DNA from: Streptomyces sp. NA02950
Lineage (GTDB): Bacteria > Actinomycetota > Actinomycetes > Streptomycetales > Streptomycetaceae
Assembly: GCF_013364155.1 (NCBI RefSeq)
Contig: NZ_CP054916.1
Span: 1,983,001 to 2,047,000 of the forward strand
Direction of reading: 5' to 3'
Length of the DNA: 64,000 nt
Shown here: one piece after another, positions 43,251 through 51,027 of the stretch
How positions within the stretch are numbered: the stretch's first letter is position 1
Layout: every line of letters starts with the position of its first letter
Position numbers and translations under genes: made by a program
Notes under the pieces: generated by a model
Database searches by the model: none
Seen by the model: only the letters and a program-made list of their open reading frames with translations
What the model was told of the DNA's origin: nothing

Positions 43251-44874
43251 CCCGGCCGTCCGCCACCAGGAGGCGGCGGGTGGTGTGGACCGCGTCGAGC
43301 ATCCGGCGGTCATGGGTGACCAGGAGCAGAGTGCCGGGGTAGGTGGCCAGCGCCGACTCCAGCTGCTCGATCGCGGCCAGATCCAGGTGGTTGGTGGGCT
43401 CGTCCAGCACCAGCAGATTGACCCCGCGGGCCTGGAGCAGGGCCAGCGCCGAGCGCGTCCGCTCCCCGGGGGAGAGCGTGGCGGCGGGCCGCAGCACATG
43501 GGCGGCCTTCAGACCGAACTTGGCCAGCAGGGTCCGTACGGCCGCGGGCTCCAGCTCCGGCACCGCCGCGCCGAACGCGTCCAGCAGGGATTCGCCGCCG
43601 AAGAAGAGCGCGCGGGCCTGGTCGACCTCGCCGACCACCACACCGGGGCCGAGCGCCGCGGCCCCCGCGTCCAGCCGGAGTCGGCCGAGCAGCGCGGCCA
43701 GCAGGGTCGACTTGCCGGAGCCGTTCGCACCGGTCACCGCGACCCGGTCCGCCCAATCGATCTGGAGGTCGACCGGGCCGAAGCGGAAGTCGCCGCGCCG
43801 CACCTCGGCCCCGCGCAGGGTCGCCACGACCGCGCCCGCACGCGGTGCCGCGGCGATCTCCATCCGCAGCTCCCACTCCTTGCGCGGCTCATCGACCACC
43901 TCCAGCCGCTCGATGAGCCGGTCGGTCTGACGCGCCTTGGCGGCCTGCTTCTCGGTGGCTTCGACGCGGGCGTTCCGCCCGATCTTGTCGCCGTCGGGGG
44001 CCTTGCGGCGGGCGTTCTTGACGCCCTTCTCCATCCAGGCGCGCTGGGTCCGGGCCCGTGCCTCCAGGGAGGAGCGGGTGTCCGCGTATTCCTCGTAGCG
44101 CTCGCGGGCGTGCCGCCGGGCGGTCTCGCGCTCCTCCAGATAGGCGGCGTAGCCACCGCCGTAGAGGTTCACCTGCTGCTGGGCGAGGTCGAGTTCCAGG
44201 ACCTTGTCGACGGTGCGGGTGAGGAATTCGCGGTCATGGCTGACCAGCACCGTCCCGGCGCGCAGCCCGGTGACGAAGCTCTCCAGCCGCCCCAGCCCGT
44301 CGAGGTCGAGGTCGTTCGTCGGCTCGTCGAGCAGGAAGACGTCGTACCGGCTGAGCAGCAGCGAGGCGAGTCCGGCGCGGGCGGCCTGCCCGCCCGAGAG
44401 GGCGGTCATGGGCCGGTCCAGGGAGATGTCGAGCCCGAGCGAGCCGGCGACCTCGTCCGAGCGCTCCTCGAGGTCGGCGGCGCCGAGCCCGAGCCAGCGC
44501 TCGAGGGCGACGGCGTACGCGTCGTCCGCGCCGGGCGCGCTGTCGACCAGTGCCTGGGTGGCGGCGTCGAGTTCGGCCTGAGCGGCGGCGACCCCGGTGC
44601 GGCGGGCCAGGAAGGCCCGCACGGTCTCCTCCGGGCGCCGCTCGGGCTCCTGCGGCAGATGGCCGACGGTCGCGTGCGGCGGGCTGAGACGCACCGCGCC
44701 GTGCTCGGCGTCGGTGAGCCCGGCCAGCAGCCGCAGCAGGGTGGACTTCCCGGCGCCGTTGACCCCGACGAGTCCGATGACCTCGCCGGGGGCGACGACG
44801 AGATCGAGGCCGGAGAAGAGGGTGCGGTCGCCGTGGCCCGCGGCGAGGTCCTTGGCGACGAGTGTGGCAGTCAT
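43237..44874 (-). CDS. ABC-F family ATPase
   Basis: A 545-residue soluble protein with two ABC cassettes and no membrane domain. Cassette 1: GVNGAGKST, LSGGQAARAGLASLL, VFLLDEPTNDLD. Cassette 2: GANGSGKST, LSPGERTRSALALL, LLVLDEPTNHLD. The linker (about 230-320) is long, charged and helical (ARERYEEYADTRSSL), the P-site tRNA interaction motif. ABC-F proteins act on ribosomes as translation factors or antibiotic protection proteins. ATG 44872-44874 is close to a MITE-like element (107 bp upstream). Specific role is not predictable. Confidence 0.92.
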   Translation of the reverse strand: MTATLVAKDLAAGHGDRTLFSGLDLVVAPGEVIGLVGVNGAGKSTLLRLLAGLTDAEHGAVRLSPPHATVGHLPQEPERRPEETVRAFLARRTGVAAAQAELDAATQALVDSAPGADDAYAVALERWLGLGAADLEERSDEVAGSLGLDISLDRPMTALSGGQAARAGLASLLLSRYDVFLLDEPTNDLDLDGLGRLESFVTGLRAGTVLVSHDREFLTRTVDKVLELDLAQQQVNLYGGGYAAYLEERETARRHARERYEEYADTRSSLEARARTQRAWMEKGVKNARRKAPDGDKIGRNARVEATEKQAAKARQTDRLIERLEVVDEPRKEWELRMEIAAAPRAGAVVATLRGAEVRRGDFRFGPVDLQIDWADRVAVTGANGSGKSTLLAALLGRLRLDAGAAALGPGVVVGEVDQARALFFGGESLLDAFGAAVPELEPAAVRTLLAKFGLKAAHVLRPAATLSPGERTRSALALLQARGVNLLVLDEPTNHLDLAAIEQLESALATYPGTLLLVTHDRRMLDAVHTTRRLLVADGRVTEA

Positions 44875-44981
44875 CAGCGGCGATCCTAATCGCCGGGCCG
44901 GGGACGTTGCTCCCGGTTTTTCCGCTCCCCGGCGCGGCGGGGGCCCGATCAGCCGCGCGAACAACCCGTGAGCCACTACAC

Positions 44982-45171
44982 CCAGTAGATTGTCGCAGCT
45001 TAGTTTTGCTGTGTGGTGGGGTAGAGGTGGCGCAGTTTCACGCGGGTGTCGTCGGTGGTTCTTCTGCGACGACATGGCACCCCCGCCCGGCCGAAGTGAA
45101 ACGACGAGGAGAGACTGCCCGACCGTCAACTCCACCAATCAGAGCCACACTTAGCAGCGACAATCTACTGG
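44982..45171. mobile_element. 190-bp MITE-like element with 32-bp inverted ends
   Basis: Ends 44982-45013 and 45140-45171 are inverted copies, 27 of 32 bases matching, the outer 15 identical (CCAGTAGATTGTCGC). Between them is about 125 bp without a plausible gene; it carries an internal GTTTCAC/GTGAAAC pair. The size and long terminal repeats are those of a miniature inverted-repeat transposable element or an IS internal deletion. No target-site duplication is convincing. The stop codon of the neighbouring gene lies inside the right end. Confidence 0.6.
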
Positions 45172-46211
45172 CGCGCCACCGGGGTCACCAGCACCGTGTC
45201 CCGCGTATGAGCCACGAGATATGCCTCGCCCCGCACGGCCCGGAGGTCCGGGACGAGGCGATGGGTGCCCGGCTCCAGCGGGGCGTCGAACAGCTCCCAC
45301 GTCCGGGAGCGGGAGAGACGGTCCATGCGGTGGGCCACCAGCCGCACCCGGCACGGGGACGCCACCTCGAGGAACGCCTCGACGGCCGCCCCGGCACCCG
45401 ACGCGCGCAGCCCGGTGAGTCCGCGGCGGTCGAACGGCGTGCGGTCCAGGGCCTGTTCGACCTGGGCGACCAGCAGCGGGACGATGGGCGCGAGCGCGGT
45501 CACGAAGACCACGTCGGCCCGCGCCGCCGCGCAGGCGTCCCGCACCGCGTCGCGCTCGTCCCGGCCCACCGCCCGGCCGAAGACCACCGCACCGTACTTG
45601 CGCAGCTCGTCCGGGTGCGCCCCCGCCGCGTCGAGGGTGATCTCCGCACCGATGCCGATGCGGCGCAGCGCGGCGGCCAGCTTGGCCAGTACGGCGGCGC
45701 GGCGGCCGATGAGCAGCGCCCGGGGCCCCGGGCGTCCCTCCGGACCGTCGTCGGCGAGCAGCCGCTTCAGCTCGGTGCGGTACTGATCGCCGCGAAAGCG
45801 GTAGGGGCCGATGCCGGGGAGGGCGTCGCGCTCGGCGTCCGGGGCGGCGTGGTCGGTCTGCCAGACGAAGTCGCGCCAGACCACGTCCGGCCCGTCCCGC
45901 TCGATGACGGCGGTGAGCGCCCCGCACTCCAGGCCCTCGCACTCCGGACAGCCGTAGATCACGAACCGGCCGCCCTCGAGCGGTGCGTCCGTCTCCAGCA
46001 GCAGTCCGCTGACCTGCTCGGTGAAGGCGGCGGGGCCGAGGTCCAGGGCGAGCGATGAGACTACGTCGAGATCGGGGAGGCGCGGCAGCAGCGGGCCGCC
46101 GTCCACCGTGAAGTCCAGGAAATCACGGTGCATTTGGTACGCGCCGTCGGCCAGCACACCGCCGACGCGGATGGCCGGCGTCAGCCCGAACGTCACGTAC
46201 TCGAAGCTCAT
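45165..46211 (-). CDS. Conserved hypothetical protein, C-terminus supplied by the MITE end
   Basis: A 348-residue protein. The first 135 residues include GGRFVIYGCPECEGLECGALTAVIE (CX2CX4C, possibly metal-binding) and VVWRDFVWQTD, seen in uncharacterised actinobacterial proteins. Residues about 150-260 look like a Rossmann-type domain (RALLIGRRAAVLAKLAAAL, VVFGRAVG, ADVVFVTALAP). The end is beta-rich. The last two codons, CAG TAG, lie in the MITE inverted repeat (45165-45170), so the natural C-terminus may have been cut or changed by the insertion. ATG at 46209-46211. Function unknown. Confidence 0.65.
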   Translation of the reverse strand: MSFEYVTFGLTPAIRVGGVLADGAYQMHRDFLDFTVDGGPLLPRLPDLDVVSSLALDLGPAAFTEQVSGLLLETDAPLEGGRFVIYGCPECEGLECGALTAVIERDGPDVVWRDFVWQTDHAAPDAERDALPGIGPYRFRGDQYRTELKRLLADDGPEGRPGPRALLIGRRAAVLAKLAAALRRIGIGAEITLDAAGAHPDELRKYGAVVFGRAVGRDERDAVRDACAAARADVVFVTALAPIVPLLVAQVEQALDRTPFDRRGLTGLRASGAGAAVEAFLEVASPCRVRLVAHRMDRLSRSRTWELFDAPLEPGTHRLVPDLRAVRGEAYLVAHTRDTVLVTPVARQ

Positions 46212-46371
46212 GGCCCAAGTATTCCCAAGTATGGGTCCATCGGCGCATGGACACTTCGACGCACCCGCACAGCGGTTCATCGACGACAAATCCGGAGGAG
46301 GGAGGGAGTGCGCACGACAGTGCGGGGGATGGCGTGGTGCCGGGCCCCCACCCCGGCGGTAGCCTCCGGGC

Positions 46372-47319
46372 ATGACATGCGACGCGATGGTCATCGGCGC
46401 TGGAGTCATCGGGCTGACCAGCGCCATCGTGCTGGCCGAGGGCGGGCGCCGGGTGGCGGTGTGGAGCCGCGACCCGGCCGGGCGCACCACGTCGGCGGTG
46501 GCCGGAGGGCTGTGGTGGCCGTACCGCATCGAACCGGAGGAGCAGGTGGCCGCCTGGTCCGTCGATACGCTGCACACCTTCATCGAACTGGCCGCCCGGC
46601 CGGAGGAGACCGGGGTCCGGCTGGTCGAGGGCACGCAGGCGGGCATCGGCGTGGCGGACCTGGGGACCTGGGCGGCGGAGGTGCCGGGGCTGCGTCCGGC
46701 GCGCCCCGACGAGCTGCCGGAGGGCTTCTCGGTGGGGCTGCGGGCGCGCGTTCCGCTGGTCGACATGCCGACATATCTCGGCTGGCTGCGGCGGCGCCTG
46801 GAGGCGGCGGGCGGAACGGTCGAGGAGCGCACCGCGGCCTCCCCGGCCGAGGCGGGGCGCGCCGCCCCGCTCGTGGTCAACTGCACGGGCCTGGGCGCGC
46901 GGGAGCTGGTGCCGGACACCGGGGTGCACCCGGTGCAGGGGCAGCTGGTGGTGGTGGAGAACCCGGGTGTCGAGGAGTGGCTGGTGGCCGCGGAGCACGA
47001 CGCGTCGGACACGCTGTACGCCCTGCCGCAGCCGTACGGGCTGGTGCTCGGCGGCACCGCACGCGAGAACGCCTGGGGTCTGGAGCCGGACCCCGCGACG
47101 GCCGACGCGATCGTCGCCCGCTGCGCCGGTGTCCATCCGCGGGTGGCGGACGCGCGGGTGCTGGCCCACCGGGTGGGTCTGCGCCCGGCGCGCTCCCGGG
47201 TGCGGCTGGAGAGCGAGCGACTGCCGGACGGCGCGCGTGTCGTGCACAACTACGGGCACGGTGGGGCGGGCGTCACGGTGTCCTGGGGCTGCGCCCGGCA
47301 AGCCGCGCTACTGGCCTGA
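46372..47319 (+). CDS. D-amino acid oxidase (FAD-dependent)
   Basis: A 315-residue flavoenzyme oxidising D-amino acids to keto acids with H2O2. FAD motif VIGAGVIGLTSAIVLAEGG at the N-terminus; the family signature VHNYGHGGAGVTVSWGCA is at the C-terminus, and the VSGGLWWPY-like VAGGLWWPYRIEP segment holds the flavin-ring contact. No C-terminal peroxisomal signal, as expected. ATG 46372. It stands alone; the 160 bp upstream separates it from the divergent hypothetical gene. Confidence 0.92.
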   Translation: MTCDAMVIGAGVIGLTSAIVLAEGGRRVAVWSRDPAGRTTSAVAGGLWWPYRIEPEEQVAAWSVDTLHTFIELAARPEETGVRLVEGTQAGIGVADLGTWAAEVPGLRPARPDELPEGFSVGLRARVPLVDMPTYLGWLRRRLEAAGGTVEERTAASPAEAGRAAPLVVNCTGLGARELVPDTGVHPVQGQLVVVENPGVEEWLVAAEHDASDTLYALPQPYGLVLGGTARENAWGLEPDPATADAIVARCAGVHPRVADARVLAHRVGLRPARSRVRLESERLPDGARVVHNYGHGGAGVTVSWGCARQAALLA

Positions 47320-47525
47320 CCCGGCACACCGCCTCCGCCGGGCCGCCTGCCCTTCCTGACCTGCCGTCACATCGCTTGGAACCGCCGGATGCCCCGCCCG
47401 TCCACTCGCCCGACCCGTGAGGCCCGGGCAGCCGGCCCGGCCATGCGAACACCACGACCGGGCGGGCGCCCCGGCCGGACCGGGCGCGTCGGGGCCCATG
47501 TGGACGGTCTCCCTCGGGAATGCGG

Positions 47526-47570
47526 CGGTCCCGCCGGTCAGGCGTCCGTGGGACGCGATCGGCGGGACCG
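47526..47570. terminator. Two-part hairpin between convergent genes
   Basis: Outer stem CGGTCCCGCCG (47526-47536)/CGGCGGGACCG (47560-47570) pairs perfectly over 11 bp; an inner stem GCGTCC (47542-47547)/GGACGC (47551-47556) is nested in it. It separates the D-amino acid oxidase gene (ends 47319) from the BCCT gene (ends 47591), close to the latter. Confidence 0.55.
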
Positions 47571-47590
47571 GATGTCCTGCGGGGTGGCGG

Positions 47591-49369
47591 CTACGCCGTG
47601 CCCGCGGGGGCGGGATCGACCGGGTCGACCGGGTCGTCCACGCCGTCGCCGTCCTGCGACGGGTCGGGCGGGGTGGCCGGGCCGATCCGGATCTCGAACT
47701 CGCCGTCGTACATCTCATGTCCGGCGATGACGGCCATCTCGACCGCCTCCTCGCCCCTCTCCCCCCGGACGATCAGCGGGTCGCGGCGCAGATCCCGCAG
47801 CAGGGCCCAGCAGAGGCCCACCATCACCAGGGTGAACGGCGCGGCCACCAGGATGGTCAGGTTCTGGAGTCCGGTGAGCGCGTCGTCCCCGCCGCCGCCG
47901 ATCAGCAGCATGACGGCCGCGACACCACCGGTGACCACGCCCCAGAAGACGACCACGAAGCGGGTGGGTTCGAAGGCGCCCTTCTGCGAGAGCGTGCCCA
48001 TCACGATGGACGCCGCGTCGGCGCCGGAGACGAAGAAGATGCCGACCAGGATCATCACCAGGACGCTCATCACGCCCGCGATCGGGTACTGGTCCAGCAC
48101 GCCGAACAGCTGCCCCTCGGGGGTGGTCTCCTTGCCCAGGCGGCCCGCGGCCTCCAGCTTCATCGCCGACCCGCCGAAGATCGCGAACCACAGCAGACTG
48201 ACGGTGCTCGGCACCAGGATCACTCCGCCCACGAACTGCCGGATGGTGCGGCCGCGGCTGATGCGGGCGATGAACATGCCGACGAACGGCGTCCAGGAGA
48301 TCCACCAGGCCCAGTAGAAGACCGTCCAGCTGCTCAGCCAGTCGGCGACCGACTTGCCACCGGTGGCTTCGGTGCGGCCGACGAGCTGGGGCAGATCGCC
48401 GACGTAGGAGCCGATCGAGGTGGGCAGCAGATCGAGGATGATGATCGTCGGGCCCGCGACGAACACGAACACGGCCAGGAACAGCGCCAGCACCATGTTG
48501 ATGTTGGACAGCCACTGGATGCCCTTGGCGACACCGGACACCGCGGAGGCGATGAACGCCACCGTGAGGATCGCGATGACGGCCACGAGCAGCCCCGTGC
48601 CCACGTCGCTCTTCCAGCCCAGCACCTCGATACCGCTGCCGATCTGGAGCGCGCCGAGCCCGAGCGAGGCGGCGGAGCCGAAGAGGGTGGCGAAGATGGC
48701 GAGTATGTCGATGACCCGGCCGACCCAGCCGTTGGCGTGGCTCCGGCCGATGAGCGGGGTGAAGACGGCGCTGATGGTCTGGCGACGGCCGCGCCGGAAG
48801 GTGCTGTACGCGATGGCCAGGCCGACCACCGCGTAGATGGCCCATGGGTGCAGCGTCCAGTGGAAGAGCGTGGTGGCCATGGCGGTCTGCATCGCCTCGG
48901 CCGCGCCCTTGGGGTCGGTGCCCGGGGGCGGGCTCACGAAGTGCGACAGCGGCTCGCTCACGCCGTAGAACATCAACCCGATGCCCATGCCCGCGCTGAA
49001 CATCATCGCGACCCATGAGACGGTGCGGAATTCGGGCTCCTCGCCCTCCTTCCCGAGCGTGATCTTGCCGTAGCGGCTCATGGCCAGCCACAGCGCGAAG
49101 ATCACAAAGCCCGACGCTGCCAGGACGAAGGCCCAGCCACCGTTGTGGATCAGCCCGGACAGCATGTCCGCCGAGGCGTCCTCCAGGGTGTCGGTGGCGA
49201 CCGCACCCCAGACGACGAAGGCGAGCGTGAGCGCGGCGGAGACGCCGAACACCACGCGGTCCGTCTGGGGGGCCCGGGATCGCTCCGGGCCCCCCGAACC
49301 TTCGGGACTATCCGTTGTGCCCGGAGGACCGCCCTTGGCGTCCCCCGTGGTCTTACCTGTCTCCGTCAC
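47591..49369 (-). CDS. BCCT-family betaine/choline/carnitine transporter
   Basis: A 592-residue membrane protein with about 12 helices, of the OpuD/BetP type importing compatible solutes. Diagnostic segments are GMGIGLMFYGVSEPLSHF, FHWTLHPWAIYAVVGL, and the signature WAWWISWTPFVGMFIARISRGR. A hydrophilic 40-residue N-tail and an acidic C-tail (DGDGVDDPVDPVDPAP) are cytoplasmic; charged tails regulate osmotic activation in relatives. GTG 49367-49369 follows AAAGG; GTG 49384 is an alternative. A tandem repeat lies 130-200 bp upstream. Confidence 0.93.
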   Translation of the reverse strand: MTETGKTTGDAKGGPPGTTDSPEGSGGPERSRAPQTDRVVFGVSAALTLAFVVWGAVATDTLEDASADMLSGLIHNGGWAFVLAASGFVIFALWLAMSRYGKITLGKEGEEPEFRTVSWVAMMFSAGMGIGLMFYGVSEPLSHFVSPPPGTDPKGAAEAMQTAMATTLFHWTLHPWAIYAVVGLAIAYSTFRRGRRQTISAVFTPLIGRSHANGWVGRVIDILAIFATLFGSAASLGLGALQIGSGIEVLGWKSDVGTGLLVAVIAILTVAFIASAVSGVAKGIQWLSNINMVLALFLAVFVFVAGPTIIILDLLPTSIGSYVGDLPQLVGRTEATGGKSVADWLSSWTVFYWAWWISWTPFVGMFIARISRGRTIRQFVGGVILVPSTVSLLWFAIFGGSAMKLEAAGRLGKETTPEGQLFGVLDQYPIAGVMSVLVMILVGIFFVSGADAASIVMGTLSQKGAFEPTRFVVVFWGVVTGGVAAVMLLIGGGGDDALTGLQNLTILVAAPFTLVMVGLCWALLRDLRRDPLIVRGERGEEAVEMAVIAGHEMYDGEFEIRIGPATPPDPSQDGDGVDDPVDPVDPAPAGTA

Positions 49370-49497
49370 GCAAGAACCTTTCACTGAATGAGCACGAAGT
49401 GTGGTCAACGACTTTCCGCTACCCAGCAGCCGGGGACGCATGCCCTTTTCCGTGGCGGCGCTATGTCCCGTATCGGCAGGTCAGCGCAGGTTTTCCA

Positions 49498-49567
49498 GAT
49501 CCCGTCTGCTGGATCCCGTCTGCTGGGTTCCGTCTATTGGATCCCGTCTGCTGGATTCCGTTTCATG
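49498..49567. repeat. Five tandem copies of a 14-bp repeat
   Basis: Units start at 49498, 49512, 49526, 49540 and 49554. Units 1, 2 and 4 are identical (GATCCCGTCTGCTG); unit 3 (GGTTCCGTCTATTG) and unit 5 (GATTCCGTTTCATG) are diverged. The array is non-coding (period not a multiple of 3) and lies between the end of the M14 gene and the start of the BCCT gene, about 130 bp upstream of the latter. Confidence 0.8.
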
Positions 49568-49626
49568 GATTTCCTCGACGGATCGGCCAGGGCACCGCAG
49601 CGGCGATGGGGGGAATCTCCGGGCGG

Positions 49627-50949
49627 TCAGCAGTCGTCCGCGGGCCGCCCCGTGGTGAGGTGGTACGCGGCGCGTTCGTCCAGCAGCAGCGGCACCAGCG
49701 CACGCGCGGACTGGCGCAGCGGTACGAGCACCCCGCCGACGGGGCCGGAGTCGCGGCGGACCCGCACTCCGTGCAGCGCCAGTTCGTCCTTGACCTCGCC
49801 GTACTGCGCGGCGTCCAGCCGGTAGCCGCACGGCGGGTCCTGGAGTATCTCGTTCTCCTCGGCCGGGTCGTTGTCGGCGCCGCCCAGGTACACCGGACCG
49901 CGGTCGGCGTATCCGGCGAGGCGAGCGGCCGTGGTGGCGGCCTCGATCCGGCCGCGCCGCTCCTTCACGTAGTCGAACGCGCCGTCCAGGGAAGCGAGAT
50001 GGGAGTCGACCCGCCGCCGGTTGTTGAGCGCGGGATCGGCCCGCTCCTCGTCGGTGATGGCCTCGGCGCGGGTCTCCACCAGCAGCCCCACGGAGTTCTT
50101 GACCCCGAGGGTGTTGCGCAGGATCCGCTCCTGGCCGTCTCCGGCGGTCTGCTTGATGGGTTCGCCGGTCTCCGGGTCGGTCCATATGCCGTAGTCCCCG
50201 GCGGGGTGGCCCGCGGCCTCGGCACTGGCCCGGACGTAGGAGTTGGACAGGGTCCGGCCCTCGTTGTGCACGGCGTCCGCGGTGTTGAGGTTACGCGGCC
50301 ACAGGGTGAGTACGTCCTTCATGTAGTACGGCACGGTGGGGGTGTATTCGTGCAGGTCGTAGACGGTGTCGGGGGTCCAGTCGCGGATCACGGCCGCCAT
50401 GGCCCCGGCCTCGGCCGTCTTCAGCTCGATGTGGTCACGGTTGATGTCGATGTTCTGGGAGTTGGTGCGGGTGTCGGCCTGGCGGCCGTCCGGGTTGGCG
50501 GTGGGCACCACCAGGACATCGGTGCGCTCCAGGAAGCGGCGGGTCGCGGAGTCCTTGGCGTAGGCGAAGCGGCGGATCGTGGACAGACAGGCCTCGCGGC
50601 CCGAGGGCTCGTCGCCGTGCTGGGAGCAGATGAGCAGCATCGTGTTGCGGGCGGCGTGGGCGGGGTCCGCGGGCGCGGTGGTCGCCCCGATCCGGACCAG
50701 GCGCAGCGGGCGGCCCTGGGCGGTGGTGCCGATCCGGTCGACGGCGACGCGGGGGCTCGCCCGGTCGACCGTGGCCAGGAACTCCGTTTCCTCCGCCTCG
50801 GAGGTCCAGCGGGCGCCGTTGCTGGTCTCGAATCCTGTGCGGGGAGGGGGAGCCTGTGCCTGTGCGGGGGAGGTGAGTACGGATCCGGTCAGGACCGCAC
50901 CCATGGTTCCGCAGATCGCGGCACGCAGCACAACGGGGGACGAGGGCAT
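49627..50949 (-). CDS. Secreted M14-family zinc carboxypeptidase
   Basis: A 440-residue metallopeptidase. A signal peptide (MPSSPVVLRAAICGTMGAVL, cleavage near TSPAQAQA) is followed by the M14 domain: zinc site CSQHGDEPSGREA (H-x2-E), TANPDGRQADTR, and DLHEYTPT (third zinc ligand His). The catalytic Glu is in VGLLVETRAEA. ATG 50947-50949 has GAGGAGG at a usual distance. It acts outside the cell on peptide C-termini; it is 78 bp downstream of the S15 gene on the same strand, possibly co-transcribed. Confidence 0.88.
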   Translation of the reverse strand: MPSSPVVLRAAICGTMGAVLTGSVLTSPAQAQAPPPRTGFETSNGARWTSEAEETEFLATVDRASPRVAVDRIGTTAQGRPLRLVRIGATTAPADPAHAARNTMLLICSQHGDEPSGREACLSTIRRFAYAKDSATRRFLERTDVLVVPTANPDGRQADTRTNSQNIDINRDHIELKTAEAGAMAAVIRDWTPDTVYDLHEYTPTVPYYMKDVLTLWPRNLNTADAVHNEGRTLSNSYVRASAEAAGHPAGDYGIWTDPETGEPIKQTAGDGQERILRNTLGVKNSVGLLVETRAEAITDEERADPALNNRRRVDSHLASLDGAFDYVKERRGRIEAATTAARLAGYADRGPVYLGGADNDPAEENEILQDPPCGYRLDAAQYGEVKDELALHGVRVRRDSGPVGGVLVPLRQSARALVPLLLDERAAYHLTTGRPADDC

Positions 50950-51027
50950 GAGCGGTGCCTCCTCGGCAGCCTGGGGGTGGTGGGAACGCGGTGCCCGGCG
51001 GATGCCGGGCACCGCGTGGGGCGGGGT

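Noticed and set aside
39060..43499. 1,479-codon minus-strand frame opposite the SCO6745-family gene and tex
   Set aside because: No domain order or start; tex on the plus strand explains the region.
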